Shown here piece after piece: positions 9,444-20,071 of a DNA stretch of 64,000 bases (position 1 is its first letter; each line of letters opens with the position of its first letter). The notes below the pieces were generated by a model, which saw nothing but the letters and a program-made list of their open reading frames with translations, had not been told where the DNA came from and searched no databases. The stretch lies in contig JANQSI010000004.1 in assembly GCA_028284125.1 (NCBI GenBank), positions 186,001 through 250,000 of the forward strand, given 5' to 3'. Origin of the DNA: Cyclobacteriaceae bacterium (GTDB lineage Bacteria; Bacteroidota; Bacteroidia; Cytophagales; Cyclobacteriaceae). The position numbers and the translations under genes were made by a program.

Positions 9444-10376
9444 ATGAAGAATAAGAATTTATTCTTACTAATACTATTGGCCAGTTGTTGGGGACCTTCT
9501 TTCCTCTTCATCAAAATTGCCGTGGCAGAGGTCTCACCGATGCTGGTCGCCGGACTTAGGATTGGTATAGGAGCCCTTGTTCTCATTTTGATTTTGTTCG
9601 TAAAAAAGGAGCGGCTGCCATTGAAGCTTCATTTTTGGAAAAAGGTTTTCATTGCAGGTTTCTTTGCGCAGGCGCTTCCTTTCACCTTAATCAACTGGGG
9701 GGAACAATATGTAGACAGCTCACTAGCATCCCTTTTGAATGGCCTTACACCTCTAAGTACGATTGTCTTGGCCCAACTCCTCTTGAAAGACGAAAAAATG
9801 ACTGGAAACAAAATAGTTGGGGTAGTCCTTGGTTTGGTGGGATTAATGATACTGGTCACTCCAAGTCTCTTGGAAGGCGTGACTGGGACAACCCAAGGAA
9901 TTTTAGCAATAACACTAGCTGCAATAAGCTACGGTGTTGGTTTGGTTTTCATCAGAAAAAACCTGATCAACGTGCCACCAATTCATGCACCGGCAGCACA
10001 ATTACTTTCGGTGACAATCTACCTTCTTCCATTGGCGTTCTTTACAACTCCTGAATTTTCCATTTCTGAACTAAGCCCTCTTGCCATTATCGCGATTGGC
10101 GTCCTTGGAGTTTTTGGAACAGCCATTGCGTTTGTTCTTTATTTCAAATTATTGGAGCGTACGAGTGCCGCCTATGTTTCAACGGTGACGTACTTGATGC
10201 CTATTTACGGGGTTATTCTGGGAATCATATTCCTTGATGAAAAATTGACCGTTTGGATGCTTCTCGGAGCGATCAGTATACTAAGTGGTATTTCGATGGT
10301 GAATAAACGTAAGTCAAAAAGTTTCACTGGATTTGGTAAGCACCTGGACCGGTCTTATTATTCCCATTTTAGGTGA
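9444..10376 (+). CDS. EamA/DMT-family transporter
   Basis: 310 aa, about 10 TM helices, two EamA repeats (ASCWGPSFLFIKIAVAEVSPMLVAGLR; GTAIAFVLYFKLLERTSAAYVSTVTYLMPIYGVILGIIFLDEKL). Confidence 0.9.
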   Translation: MKNKNLFLLILLASCWGPSFLFIKIAVAEVSPMLVAGLRIGIGALVLILILFVKKERLPLKLHFWKKVFIAGFFAQALPFTLINWGEQYVDSSLASLLNGLTPLSTIVLAQLLLKDEKMTGNKIVGVVLGLVGLMILVTPSLLEGVTGTTQGILAITLAAISYGVGLVFIRKNLINVPPIHAPAAQLLSVTIYLLPLAFFTTPEFSISELSPLAIIAIGVLGVFGTAIAFVLYFKLLERTSAAYVSTVTYLMPIYGVILGIIFLDEKLTVWMLLGAISILSGISMVNKRKSKSFTGFGKHLDRSYYSHFR

Positions 10377-10418
10377 GAGAATCCAAGTCCATATTCAACA
10401 ATTGATTAAACACTAAAC

Positions 10419-10724
10419 ATGCTTGAAATAAGACCCACTTGCGAAAACTGCAACAAGCCGCTCCCAAATGATAGTACAGAAGCCATGATTTGCTCCTATG
10501 AATGTACTTATTGCAAGGATTGTGTGGAAAATGTGCTTTTCAATGTTTGTCCAAATTGTGGTGGAGGATTTGAAAAAAGACCTACTCGTCCAGCTGATTG
10601 CTTGACGGGAAACTGCACGGAAAAACATCCAGTAGGAGAAAAGGTAGTTTTTCAACCGATTGACCAGGAGAAATTTGCAGAAGTGAGAGCACATTTCGAG
10701 TACACAGCTCCTGAAAATAGATGA
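10419..10724 (+). CDS. DUF1272 domain-containing protein
   Basis: MLEIRPTCENCNKPLPNDSTEAMICSYECTYCKDCVENVLFNVCPNCGGGFEKRP, a Cys-rich DUF1272 pattern. Confidence 0.9.
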   Translation: MLEIRPTCENCNKPLPNDSTEAMICSYECTYCKDCVENVLFNVCPNCGGGFEKRPTRPADCLTGNCTEKHPVGEKVVFQPIDQEKFAEVRAHFEYTAPENR

Positions 10725-10734
10725 TTCCCCTTGG

Positions 10735-11607
10735 TTAATTATTGACCACCACAGCTAGTTTATCACCATCTCTTGAAACAGCTACTCGGCTCACAGTTCC
10801 AAGATCATAGTCTTTAAGATCGGCAAATTCAGCCCAGTTTCTTTCCCAATGAAAAAGCTTAGTCCCTTTACCCATGACCATGGAACCTTGGGGAGTCCAG
10901 CAGTAATCTTCAGATCCTTCGAGCGTATTGGTTAAATAAATCACGGTTTTGTCACTCGGATCCATCGCTTTCACAGCCCAAACGTCTTTCGATTTATCAA
11001 CGAAACTGAACCAGTTGTGATTGGGAACTTTGTGAAGTGATCGGCCGATTTTCTCATAAACAACTTCTGCTTCTCCTGATTTTGTATCGATTAATTGCAG
11101 AGTTGCTGGATCACCGAGAACAAAAGCAGCGATTTTCCAGCCTTCCACCCACGCGTGGTAGCCAATGACAAGTTCAGGAACTAACTCTTTTACGGTCCCA
11201 ATTAGCTCATAGGCATATAAACGTTGCAAGCCGGTGGTGTCCAATCTGATACTGGAAATCCTTCGATCAGGCATCATTGCGGGTGAATATTCACTGCCTT
11301 GTTTGGTGTTGCTGATGAGCTTTGTTTCTTTGGTTTCGAGGAAATAACGAGCTATCTCTGTTTGACCATCCACGGTTCTGGCGTAAATAACCGATTTACC
11401 ATCTGGCCAGAACGCCGGTTGATTGTCATACCCATCATTGTTAGAAATATTGACTGGATTAGAAATAGAAAAATTTGCGGTATCACCTTCTAGGTCGAAC
11501 ACATAGATTTCTGTGTTTGGCTGAGCAAGTGACAGAAAACCAGCTACAAATAGGACGATGGAACTAAACAATTTCATTTGGTAAAACTTAATAGGTGAAA
11601 TAGGCAA
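10735..11607 (-). CDS. TolB-like PD40 / WD40-like beta-propeller protein
   Basis: Repeats such as SNNDGYDNQPAFWPDGKSVIYARTVDGQTEIARY typical of PD40 propellers; signal peptide. Confidence 0.75.
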   Translation of the reverse strand: MPISPIKFYQMKLFSSIVLFVAGFLSLAQPNTEIYVFDLEGDTANFSISNPVNISNNDGYDNQPAFWPDGKSVIYARTVDGQTEIARYFLETKETKLISNTKQGSEYSPAMMPDRRISSIRLDTTGLQRLYAYELIGTVKELVPELVIGYHAWVEGWKIAAFVLGDPATLQLIDTKSGEAEVVYEKIGRSLHKVPNHNWFSFVDKSKDVWAVKAMDPSDKTVIYLTNTLEGSEDYCWTPQGSMVMGKGTKLFHWERNWAEFADLKDYDLGTVSRVAVSRDGDKLAVVVNN

Positions 11608-11703
11608 ACCATCATCTTATTCGTGAGGCGGATTTCCTAAAAGTTAATTTCTCGAATTATTCAGGTTAAATTTAGTGATTCGCAATAACCTGACTAAACT
11701 GCA

Positions 11704-13326
11704 TTGATCATGAAAAGAAGAAATTTCCTCCAATTGGGGGCATTGGGAAGTGCCATTCCTTTTATTGGAGTAAAAGCTTGTGCACCAACAAATGAAGAAA
11801 AAACAGCATCCAACACTCAAGAAGTCGACTTTGAATTAGAAGAATGGACAGTAGCTCAACTTCAAGAAGCCATGAATTCCGGCAAATACACTTCGCGAAA
11901 AATTTGTGAGTTGTATTTGAATCGAATCGAAGAAAAAGACCAATCTGAGAATGGATTAAATAGTGTGATTGAAGTAAATCCTGATGCGCTAGCAATTGCA
12001 GATCAGTTAGACAAAGAACGTTCGGAAGGAAATGTCAGAGGACCACTTCATGGCATCCCAATTATGATCAAGGACAACATTGATTCTGGAGACAAAATGA
12101 TGACTACTGCTGGGTCGTTGGCATTAGCAGGAACATCAGCACCAAAGGATGCATTTATTGTGAAAAAATTACGAGAGGCTGGTGCAGTTCTTCTGGGAAA
12201 AACCAACCTAAGTGAATGGGCCAACTTTCGTTCCTTTCGCTCGTCCAGCGGATGGAGTGGTCGCGGTAGACAAACGAGAAATCCATTTGCATTGGATAGA
12301 AACCCTTGTGGTTCCAGTTCAGGTTCTGGGGCGGCAGTTTCAGGAAACATGTGTGCCATTACGATTGGGACGGAGACCAACGGGTCAATTGTTTGTCCAT
12401 CATCAGCTAATGGTGTCGTTGGGATCAAACCCACGGTGGGATTGTGGAGCCGTTCCGGGATTATCCCAATTTCTCATACGCAAGATACTGCAGGCCCCAT
12501 GGCAAGAACCGTTGCAGACGCAGCAGCACTTCTTGGTCCTTTGACAGGAGTTGATGGCAATGATGGAGTTACTTCAGAAAGTGAAGGCAATTCCCAAACA
12601 GATTATACTCAATACCTTGATGTGAATGGACTACAAGGAAAAAGGATAGGGATTTTAAAAGGAACATTTGGAGCCCATGAAAAAGTGGATGAAATCTTTA
12701 ATGAAGTTAAAGAGGTGATCACTTCTAATGACGCTGAGATAGTGGATGATATAGAAGTTGCAGAAGATGGCGCTTATGGAAACTCCGGATTTGAAGTCTT
12801 ACTCTATGAATTCAAAGATGGAATGAATAAATACCTAAAGACAAGACCTGACGCATCGGTGAAAACACTGGCAGATATCATTCAATTCAACGTGGATAAT
12901 GCGGATAAAGAAATGACTTATTTTCCACAAGGAATTTTGGAACAATCGGAAGAAAAAGGTCCTTTGACTGATCCAGATTACAAAGACGCACTTAACACGA
13001 TGCTGACAGTTTCAAGAAATGGAATTGATAATGCCCTAAAGGATAATCAACTGGATGCTATCATTGGGGTGACAGGAGGGCCAGCCTGGCCAATCGATGT
13101 GATTAATGGAGATCATTTTGGAATAGGAAGTTCCACTCCAGCGGCTAGATCCGGATACCCTAACATTACTGTTCCAGCTGGATATGTTCATGGTTTGCCA
13201 GTAGGAATGTCCATTTTTGGTGGAAAATATCAAGAGCCGAAACTCATAAGTATTGCCTACGCATTTGAGCAAGCAACCAAAGTAAGAAAAGCACCTAAAT
13301 TATTGCCAACGCTAACTTTACCATGA
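11704..13326 (+). CDS. amidase (amidase-signature family, GatA-like), exported
   Basis: Amidase signature GGSSSGSGAAVSGNMCAITIGTETNGSIVCPSSANGVVGIKPTVG (seen as CGSSSGSGAAV...); N-terminal MKRRNFLQLGALGSAIPFIG..C export signal. Confidence 0.92.
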   Translation: MIMKRRNFLQLGALGSAIPFIGVKACAPTNEEKTASNTQEVDFELEEWTVAQLQEAMNSGKYTSRKICELYLNRIEEKDQSENGLNSVIEVNPDALAIADQLDKERSEGNVRGPLHGIPIMIKDNIDSGDKMMTTAGSLALAGTSAPKDAFIVKKLREAGAVLLGKTNLSEWANFRSFRSSSGWSGRGRQTRNPFALDRNPCGSSSGSGAAVSGNMCAITIGTETNGSIVCPSSANGVVGIKPTVGLWSRSGIIPISHTQDTAGPMARTVADAAALLGPLTGVDGNDGVTSESEGNSQTDYTQYLDVNGLQGKRIGILKGTFGAHEKVDEIFNEVKEVITSNDAEIVDDIEVAEDGAYGNSGFEVLLYEFKDGMNKYLKTRPDASVKTLADIIQFNVDNADKEMTYFPQGILEQSEEKGPLTDPDYKDALNTMLTVSRNGIDNALKDNQLDAIIGVTGGPAWPIDVINGDHFGIGSSTPAARSGYPNITVPAGYVHGLPVGMSIFGGKYQEPKLISIAYAFEQATKVRKAPKLLPTLTLP

Positions 13327-13976
13327 TTAGAAAAATACTACGCTTTTTTGGTTTTCTTCTGCTTGGGATACTGGTCTTAGCCTTAGCTCTTTATGTGATC
13401 ATAGACAAACCACTTCCAAATGGAACGCTGGGTCAAGATGCTGAAAGACTGGCTGATGAGGTGCTTGCTGCTGTGAATAAACAGGCGTTCGATTCATTAA
13501 ACTACATTGAGTTTACTTTCAGAAATACCAATAATCATAAATGGGATCGAGTGAATAATAGCGTAATAGTGAAATGGGCTGAACAAGAAGTTTACCTCGA
13601 TTTGAACCGACCAATGGATTCATATAGTCTTCTAGAGGCGAAGGCATATCAAAAATTCATCAATGATTCTTTTTGGCTAATTGCTCCATTCAAGATTAGA
13701 GACGAAGGAGTGATTAGAAGCACTGTGGATGTCGAGAATGGACGCGGTTTGCTTGTTACTTATTCTACCGGAGGTCTTACTCCAGGTGACAGTTATTTAT
13801 GGATTATTGGAGCAGAAGGACGGCCAGTCGCTTGGAAACTTTGGACTTCAAATATTCCAGTCGGAGGCCTTGAGTTTAACTGGTCTGAATGGAAAAAAAT
13901 GAACGAAGTTTGGTTCTCAACCGTCCATGATGGAAAAGTCACCACTGTACCTGTTGAAGTTCATTCAGTACGGTGA
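13323..13976 (+). CDS. hypothetical membrane-anchored protein, overlapping the amidase stop
   Basis: 217-aa ORF with N-terminal TM (ILRFFGFLLLGILVLALALYVII); ATGA overlap with the preceding amidase. Confidence 0.75.
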   Translation: MIRKILRFFGFLLLGILVLALALYVIIDKPLPNGTLGQDAERLADEVLAAVNKQAFDSLNYIEFTFRNTNNHKWDRVNNSVIVKWAEQEVYLDLNRPMDSYSLLEAKAYQKFINDSFWLIAPFKIRDEGVIRSTVDVENGRGLLVTYSTGGLTPGDSYLWIIGAEGRPVAWKLWTSNIPVGGLEFNWSEWKKMNEVWFSTVHDGKVTTVPVEVHSVR

Positions 13977-15206
13977 GATCTTAACACCCGTTTTTTTGAT
14001 CTCTTCCCAGTATCCGGGATAGGATTTTCTAACTACAGAAGGTTCTTTGATAATCACATCCATTAACTGACAGAGCGGCGCAAACGCCATCGCCATCCGA
14101 TGATCTTCATAGGTATCGATTTCCACTGAGTCAGGTAGGATTAGTGTAGGCACCAATTGCCAGCTATTGTCTTTTTCGACCAAATCGGCTCCAATCTTGT
14201 TGAGCTCATTTTTCATCGCTGCTATCCGATCTGTTTCTTTGATTTTTAAACTTTCAAGTCCGGTAAAATCGACTAAAACCTGTTTGGCGGCAGCTACCAC
14301 CATTATGGTTTGAGCTAAATCAGGGCAGTCCCGTAAATCCAGAGCTATCGGCTTCACATCAAAATCCATTTTGCTTAGACGTATCTTGTTGTTTTCAAAC
14401 TCAGTCACCACGCCGAATTGGAACATGATCTTAGCAATTCTTCGGTCGCCTTGTGAAGAATAGGTTCTCAGACGAGGAATGGAAATACTACTCTTTTCGT
14501 CCTGAGACAGAGCAATAAAACTGTACCAATAGCTGGCACTAGACCAATCTCCCTCAATGGTGTAATCTCTTAAAGCGTAATCCCCAGACAGGTAATCTCC
14601 CTTTTTTATTGAGATCGCATCTTTGTTCCATTTGGTTTCTACCCCAAAAGCCTTCATCAAATCGCGAGTCATTTCGATGTAGGGTTTGCTGAAAACTTCC
14701 GAGGTTAATTCGATATTCAAACCTTTTGGAAGTACGGGTCCAATCATGAGTAATGCGCTTATGAATTGGCTGCTGATATTTCCTGGAATTGAAATCTTAT
14801 TGGTCTTCTGTCCTGCAAATTTTTTGATCTTAAGCGGCGGGTATCCTTTTTTTTCCAAATACTCGATATCAGCACCAATTTCTTTCAAAGAATCAACGAG
14901 AAGACCAATTGGACGTTCTTTCATTCGGTCCGAACCTGTGATGGTGCATTCTTTTTGCCCAATTGCTAAATAAGCAGTCAAGAAACGCATCGTTGTTCCT
15001 GCATCAATCACATCCCATATACGTCGATTTTTTTGCAGTAGCAAATTCATCGTTCGGGTATCCTGCGCATCCGATAAGTTCTTTAAAACGATTTTTTCAC
15101 CTGATAAGGCTTTAATCATCAGTGCCCGGTTACTTTCACTTTTTGATGGAGAAACCCTCACTTCTCCCATTAGGCGATCGGTGTATTTATTTAATAAGTA
15201 GTGCAA
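13965..15206 (-). CDS. aroA: 3-phosphoshikimate 1-carboxyvinyltransferase (EPSP synthase)
   Basis: SPSKSESNRALMIKAL, DAGTTMRFLTAYLA, GDWSSASYWYSFIAL, DCPDLAQTIMVVAA, KETDRIAAMKNEL, EDHRMAMAFAPL. Confidence 0.93.
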   Translation of the reverse strand: MHYLLNKYTDRLMGEVRVSPSKSESNRALMIKALSGEKIVLKNLSDAQDTRTMNLLLQKNRRIWDVIDAGTTMRFLTAYLAIGQKECTITGSDRMKERPIGLLVDSLKEIGADIEYLEKKGYPPLKIKKFAGQKTNKISIPGNISSQFISALLMIGPVLPKGLNIELTSEVFSKPYIEMTRDLMKAFGVETKWNKDAISIKKGDYLSGDYALRDYTIEGDWSSASYWYSFIALSQDEKSSISIPRLRTYSSQGDRRIAKIMFQFGVVTEFENNKIRLSKMDFDVKPIALDLRDCPDLAQTIMVVAAAKQVLVDFTGLESLKIKETDRIAAMKNELNKIGADLVEKDNSWQLVPTLILPDSVEIDTYEDHRMAMAFAPLCQLMDVIIKEPSVVRKSYPGYWEEIKKTGVKISPY

Positions 15207-15278
15207 AAGTTGTTACGGGTATAATCTGTGAACAATATTCCAACTTTTTTCGTTAATAATTAGTCTTTAATAGAGAAT

Positions 15279-15440
15279 ATGTCAACATCAAAAACGATAG
15301 GAGCGATAGTACTTTCAGTACTTTTGGGAGCGGTTACTTTCTTTATTGCATCACCGAAAAAAGTGGTGAAAAAGAAAGAAAAAGAGGTTTCTGAGCCATT
15401 AGAAGGTAATTCTAATGCCAAGGAGAACCTGTTTATTTAG
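15279..15440 (+). CDS. small membrane-anchored protein (53 aa)
   Basis: ATG..TAG: MSTSKTIGAIVLSVLLGAVTFFIASPKKVVKKKEKEVSEPLEGNSNAKENLFI. One TM helix plus a charged Lys-rich tail; below the ORF-track cut-off; stop overlaps the convergent aroB stop. Confidence 0.7.
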   Translation: MSTSKTIGAIVLSVLLGAVTFFIASPKKVVKKKEKEVSEPLEGNSNAKENLFI

Positions 15441-16471
15441 GGTTTTGAATAGGCCAACAATGATTTCTCAATCATTTCTGGGCTAACACTCACATCAAAT
15501 TCACATTTACCAATTCCATTTAGAAGAGAAAAATTTATTCCTCTTGAATCATTTTTCTTGTCCTGAAGTAGGTAATCGCCAATAACTTCAATGCCCGGCA
15601 AGCGTTCTGGCAATGTAAAGTTGGTGATAATAAAGTCATTAATTTCTAAATATTCATTGTCAGTGAGCCACCCTTTTTGAAGCGAAAGATGACCTTCCAC
15701 AATCATACCAATGGCAATTGCTTCGCCATGTAAAAGTTTGTCTGAGGTCATTAGGAAATGGCTTTCAATTGCATGACCGATGGTATGCCCGTAGTTTAAG
15801 ATTTTCCTGAGACCATTTTCAGTCGGATCTTCTGAAACAACTGCATTTTTTATTGAGATTGATTGTGGGATGAGTTCACTCCAGTTTTGATTTTCAAATT
15901 CACTCGCTTTTAGTTTTTCCCATTGAGTTTGATCATGAATTAAAGCATGTTTTACCACTTCGCCGAAACCAGACTTAAATTCTCTTGGATTGAGTGTGCG
16001 AAGAAAGCCAGGATCAACAATAACATGATCCGGATATTTAAAAAGTCCGATGTGATTTTTCAGATGATCAAAATCAATACCCAATTTCCCACCAATGCTT
16101 GCATCCACTTGAGATAATAAGGTCGTCGGGATATTCACAAATTTGATTCCACGTTTATATGTGCTCGCAGCAAAACCGCCCATGTCACCAATTACACCAC
16201 CACCAAGATTTATAAGCAGCGATTTCCTCGTAAACTGACTTTCGGTCAAAGTAGACCAGATTTTTTCACAGGTTTTTAAGTTCTTGTTTTCTTCACCACT
16301 TTGAATTTCTATAATGACTGGATTTTGAATAGCAAGTCTTGGCAAACAAGATTCCTTGGTGTTTTCATCAACCAATATAGCAATATGATCGGGTTCCCAC
16401 TTTTCAATGAGGGATTTCAGGACATCAGAAGGTTGATCTGATATGGTTAGGTATGGAGGTAATTGATCCAA
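15437..16471 (-). CDS. aroB: 3-dehydroquinate synthase
   Basis: GGGVIGDMGGFAASTYKRGIKFVNIPTTLLSQVDASIGGKLGIDF, KHALIHD, LNYGHTIGHAIE. Confidence 0.95.
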   Translation of the reverse strand: MDQLPPYLTISDQPSDVLKSLIEKWEPDHIAILVDENTKESCLPRLAIQNPVIIEIQSGEENKNLKTCEKIWSTLTESQFTRKSLLINLGGGVIGDMGGFAASTYKRGIKFVNIPTTLLSQVDASIGGKLGIDFDHLKNHIGLFKYPDHVIVDPGFLRTLNPREFKSGFGEVVKHALIHDQTQWEKLKASEFENQNWSELIPQSISIKNAVVSEDPTENGLRKILNYGHTIGHAIESHFLMTSDKLLHGEAIAIGMIVEGHLSLQKGWLTDNEYLEINDFIITNFTLPERLPGIEVIGDYLLQDKKNDSRGINFSLLNGIGKCEFDVSVSPEMIEKSLLAYSKP

Positions 16472-16551
16472 AAAAGGGGTTTTGAAAATGAATAATTTAT
16501 TCTCTTCTCGCTCGAAGGTGTTAGCTATCTTTGCGACCGATTTTCAAAAAT

Positions 16552-17730
16552 ATGCAATCAGACGCAATCAATTTTGATAATACGGAAGTTGCATTTGCAC
16601 ATAAGTCAAATGCTGAGTTGAAGGGGTCTCATTTCGTGTTTTCAACAATGAGCTACCCCTGGATGGTCAAATTGGGCACCGCTATGACCAATTTTGCACT
16701 TCGTATAAAACTTCCGGTTCGTGGATTGATAAAAAAAACACTATTCAATCAGTTTTGTGGAGGGGAATCAATAGAAGATAGCCAACCGACAATTGATCAG
16801 TTGGGCGCACATAACGTTCATACCATTTTAGATTATTCAGTTGAAGGGATTGAAACAGAGGATGGCTACAATGATGTGAAAGAGGAAGCGCTTAGAGTCG
16901 TTGATTTTGCATCCAAATCGGTTCATATACCTTTTTGTGTTCTAAAATTATCTGCGCTTGGTTCCGTCGATTTGATGGATAAAGCCAATACTCCGGAAAA
17001 GCTCACAGAGCTTGAAAAATCAAAACTCTATTACTGTGAACAAAGAGCAGTTGAAATAGCTCAAAAGGTGTACGACAAAGGGTTGATGTTGATGATTGAT
17101 GCAGAAGAGTCGTGGTTGCAAAATTTCATCGATGGAGTTGCCCAACGACTAATGGAGCGCTTTAATAGAGAACGAGCAGTCGTTTTTACCACCTCTCAAT
17201 TGTATCGCCATGATGCTTTGGAAAAGCTAAAATTATCACTAGCAATTGCTACTAACGAAGGCTATTATTATGGAGTGAAGCTCGTTCGAGGCGCTTATAT
17301 GGAAAAGGAAAGAGAACGTGCAGAGGAGATGGGCTATCAGTCACCTATCCATGAAAACAAAGAAGCGGTTGACACGGATTATAACGAGAGCCTGAAGTTT
17401 TGCATAAAACACATTGATCGAATGGGGATTTGTGGCGGTACGCACAATGAGGAATCCTCCAAGTTTTTAGCACAACTGATGGAGGAAGCAGGGCTGGCCA
17501 AGAACGATCCTAGAATTTATTTTGCTCAACTGTTGGGCATGAGTGATAACATTTCATTCACGCTTAGCAGGTCTGGGTACAATGTGGCCAAATATGTTCC
17601 TTACGGACCTGTGGAAAAAGTATTACCTTATTTGTTTCGACGAGCAGAAGAAAACACTTCGATAGCCGGACAAAGTGGACGGGAATATTTGCTGGTCAAA
17701 AAAGAGTTGAGAAGAAGAAAAGAAAAATAA
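16552..17730 (+). CDS. proline dehydrogenase family protein
   Basis: [85 protein letters not shown]. Start chosen at the second Met. Confidence 0.93.
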   Translation: MQSDAINFDNTEVAFAHKSNAELKGSHFVFSTMSYPWMVKLGTAMTNFALRIKLPVRGLIKKTLFNQFCGGESIEDSQPTIDQLGAHNVHTILDYSVEGIETEDGYNDVKEEALRVVDFASKSVHIPFCVLKLSALGSVDLMDKANTPEKLTELEKSKLYYCEQRAVEIAQKVYDKGLMLMIDAEESWLQNFIDGVAQRLMERFNRERAVVFTTSQLYRHDALEKLKLSLAIATNEGYYYGVKLVRGAYMEKERERAEEMGYQSPIHENKEAVDTDYNESLKFCIKHIDRMGICGGTHNEESSKFLAQLMEEAGLAKNDPRIYFAQLLGMSDNISFTLSRSGYNVAKYVPYGPVEKVLPYLFRRAEENTSIAGQSGREYLLVKKELRRRKEK

Positions 17731-17749
17731 GCTAACGTATTCAAGTCAT

Positions 17750-19462
17750 ATGCAATTAAGCGAGCAGGAGTTAGAACGAAGGAAATCTAGGGAAGAATTG
17801 ATGGAAATGGGTATAGACCCGTACCCAGCAGCTTCGTATGATGTCAATGTCAATGTCGGACATATCCTCAGGAATTTTGAACGAAGGCCAGACGATTACA
17901 CCAATATTTCAATGGCCGGCAGGTTGATGAGTCGGAGGATAATGGGATCGGCATCTTTTGCCGAAATTCAGGATTCGACTGGAAGGATGCAGATCTATCT
18001 TAGAAGGGATGATATCTGCGCTGATGAAGATAAATCTTTGTACAACGAGATCTTCAAGAAGAAGATGGACATTGGAGATATCATTGGTATCAAAGGGTAT
18101 GTGTTCAAAACGCAGGTAGGGGAGATTTCGGTTCACGTGACTCAGTTGACATTATTATCCAAAGCATTGAAGCCTTTGCCAATTGTGAAGGAGACTGAAG
18201 ATGAAGAGGGCAATAAGAAATTGCATGATGCTTTCAGTGATCCAGAACAACGATATCGTCAGCGCTACGTGGATCTGATTGTAAACCCTGAGGTTCGAAA
18301 TGTATTCATTCAACGAACTAAATTGGTGAATTCAATCCGAGAGTTTTTAGCAGGCATGGGATATCTGGAAGTGGAAACACCAATACTTCAACCCGTCTAT
18401 GGTGGTGCGGCTGCAAAGCCATTCAAAACGCATCACAACAAATTGGATATGACGCTTTACCTGCGAATTGCCAATGAGCTTTACTTGAAGCGGTTAATAG
18501 TGGGTGGTTATGATGGCGTCTTTGAGTTTTCGAAAGATTTCAGAAATGAGGGAATGTCTCGCTTTCATAACCCTGAATTCACCCAAGTAGAACTATATGT
18601 TGCCTATAAAGACTACAACTGGATGATGGATGTGATGGAAGAGATGCTTGAAAAAGTAGTGATGGATTTGCATGGTGATACAAAAGTTCAGGTGGGTGAA
18701 AATCAAATTGATTTTAAGCGGCCATGGAAACGTATGACCATGTACGATGCAATTGAACATTTTACTGAGGTCGATATCTCGGAAATGGATGAGGAAGCCT
18801 TGAGGAAAACGGCTCAGGATCTTCAGGTTCCACTTGATGAGACCATGGGAAGAGGAAAGATCATTGATGAGATTTTTGGTGAAAAATGCGAACCCTCACT
18901 GATTCAACCAACCTTTATTACGGACTATCCAGTGGAGATGTCACCACTTACTAAGAAACACAGATCTAAAGAAGGTTTGGTGGAACGGTTTGAGGCCATC
19001 TGCAATGGAAAAGAAATCATGAACGCCTATTCCGAGCTTAACGATCCTGTTGATCAGCGAGCACGTTTTGAAGAGCAATTGGAGTTAGGAAAAAGAGGAG
19101 ACGAGGAGGCTATGACTTTAGATGAAGATTTTTTGAGAGCGCTGGAATATGGAATGCCGCCTACTGCTGGCGTTGGTCTTGGTATTGATCGATTATCCAT
19201 GATTTTGACGAATTCCAATTCCATTCAAGACGTATTGTTTTTCCCTCAAATGAGGCCTGAAAAGAAAGAAAAAACGGTGGAATTATCAGAGGAAGAAAAA
19301 CTGATCATATCCTTACTTCAAGATCGTATGGATCTTAATGAATTGAAAGATCAAGCCGGGCTTTCGAATAAGAAGTGGGATAAGTCAATTAAGTCATTGC
19401 GAGAGGCGGAGTTGATTAAAGTGGAGAAGACAGAAGACGGACTTTTTATTGAAAAGCTCTAA
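17750..19462 (+). CDS. lysS: class II lysyl-tRNA synthetase
   Basis: [104 protein letters not shown]-terminal extension of about 60 aa. Confidence 0.96.
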   Translation: MQLSEQELERRKSREELMEMGIDPYPAASYDVNVNVGHILRNFERRPDDYTNISMAGRLMSRRIMGSASFAEIQDSTGRMQIYLRRDDICADEDKSLYNEIFKKKMDIGDIIGIKGYVFKTQVGEISVHVTQLTLLSKALKPLPIVKETEDEEGNKKLHDAFSDPEQRYRQRYVDLIVNPEVRNVFIQRTKLVNSIREFLAGMGYLEVETPILQPVYGGAAAKPFKTHHNKLDMTLYLRIANELYLKRLIVGGYDGVFEFSKDFRNEGMSRFHNPEFTQVELYVAYKDYNWMMDVMEEMLEKVVMDLHGDTKVQVGENQIDFKRPWKRMTMYDAIEHFTEVDISEMDEEALRKTAQDLQVPLDETMGRGKIIDEIFGEKCEPSLIQPTFITDYPVEMSPLTKKHRSKEGLVERFEAICNGKEIMNAYSELNDPVDQRARFEEQLELGKRGDEEAMTLDEDFLRALEYGMPPTAGVGLGIDRLSMILTNSNSIQDVLFFPQMRPEKKEKTVELSEEEKLIISLLQDRMDLNELKDQAGLSNKKWDKSIKSLREAELIKVEKTEDGLFIEKL

Positions 19463-19584
19463 TAGATCAGAATAAGTATACACTTGGTTTCAGGCAATTG
19501 ATTTAGTAATAATGAAAAGAGGAGTTTAATACTTGATTCCCTCTTCATACTTACTAGTATTTAGATACAGTATTTATGGGAAAA

Positions 19585-19608
19585 CAACTCGAAAGAGTTG
19601 CTTTTTTT
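19585..19608 (+). terminator. rho-independent terminator (lysS / element A)
   Basis: CAACTC-GAAA-GAGTTG hairpin followed by CTTTTTTT. Confidence 0.85.
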
Positions 19609-19799
19609 ATGCCTGTTTTCAGGGCGGTTCGATTCAACATCTATTCAATCTTAGGGACTTCTGCTTCAATTTTAATTTCTGGTATACAAAAGGTTGACAC
19701 AGTTTCAAGTCAGTATGAAATACTATAAGATAGGTTCTAATATTGAGGCTTAGTGTAACTACTAATTTTGGTTAGTAGTTAGAATACATAATAATCGGA

Positions 19800-19825
19800 G
19801 GCGGCTCGAAAGGGTCGTCTTTTTT
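19800..19825 (+). terminator. rho-independent terminator (element B)
   Basis: GGCGGCTC-GAAA-GGGTCGTC (G-C/G-U stem) followed by TTTTTT. Confidence 0.75.
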
Positions 19826-19833
19826 GTTGGAAA

Positions 19834-19863
19834 CAAAAAAGCCCCACCGCGTACGATGGGGCT
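19834..19863 (-). terminator. rho-independent terminator (minus strand)
   Basis: AGCCCCA ccgcgtacga TGGGGCT with AAAAAA on the + strand (U-run on minus). Confidence 0.7.
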
Positions 19864-19964
19864 ACCTATCTCACCTAATCACCAACATAATTTTTTGCTA
19901 GTTCCAAATGAGGTTTTCAATACTACCTGATCAATTAACAATCAAGGTTTTAAATTGTTTGTGA

Positions 19965-20035
19965 GTCACCCTGAATTTGTTTCAGGGTCTTCAGGTATCA
20001 GTAATAGGAAGATGCTGAAACAAGTTCAGCAAGAC
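19965..20035. repeat. REP-like hairpin pair (modules M1 + and M2 -)
   Basis: GTCACCCTGAATTTGTTTCAGGGTCT (19965-19990) and the reverse complement of GTCTTGCTGAACTTGTTTCAGCATCT (20010-20035). Confidence 0.7.
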
Positions 20036-20071
20036 TCGAACAGCTTACTACTTTTGTCGACTCTTCCAAAA

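Noticed and set aside
9635-10054. ORF-track entry, 139 aa plus strand
   Set aside because: Alternative frame inside the EamA transporter; composition not protein-like.
12048-12434. ORF-track entry, 128 aa minus strand
   Set aside because: Antisense to the well-supported amidase; low-complexity Pro/Ala composition typical of shadow ORFs.
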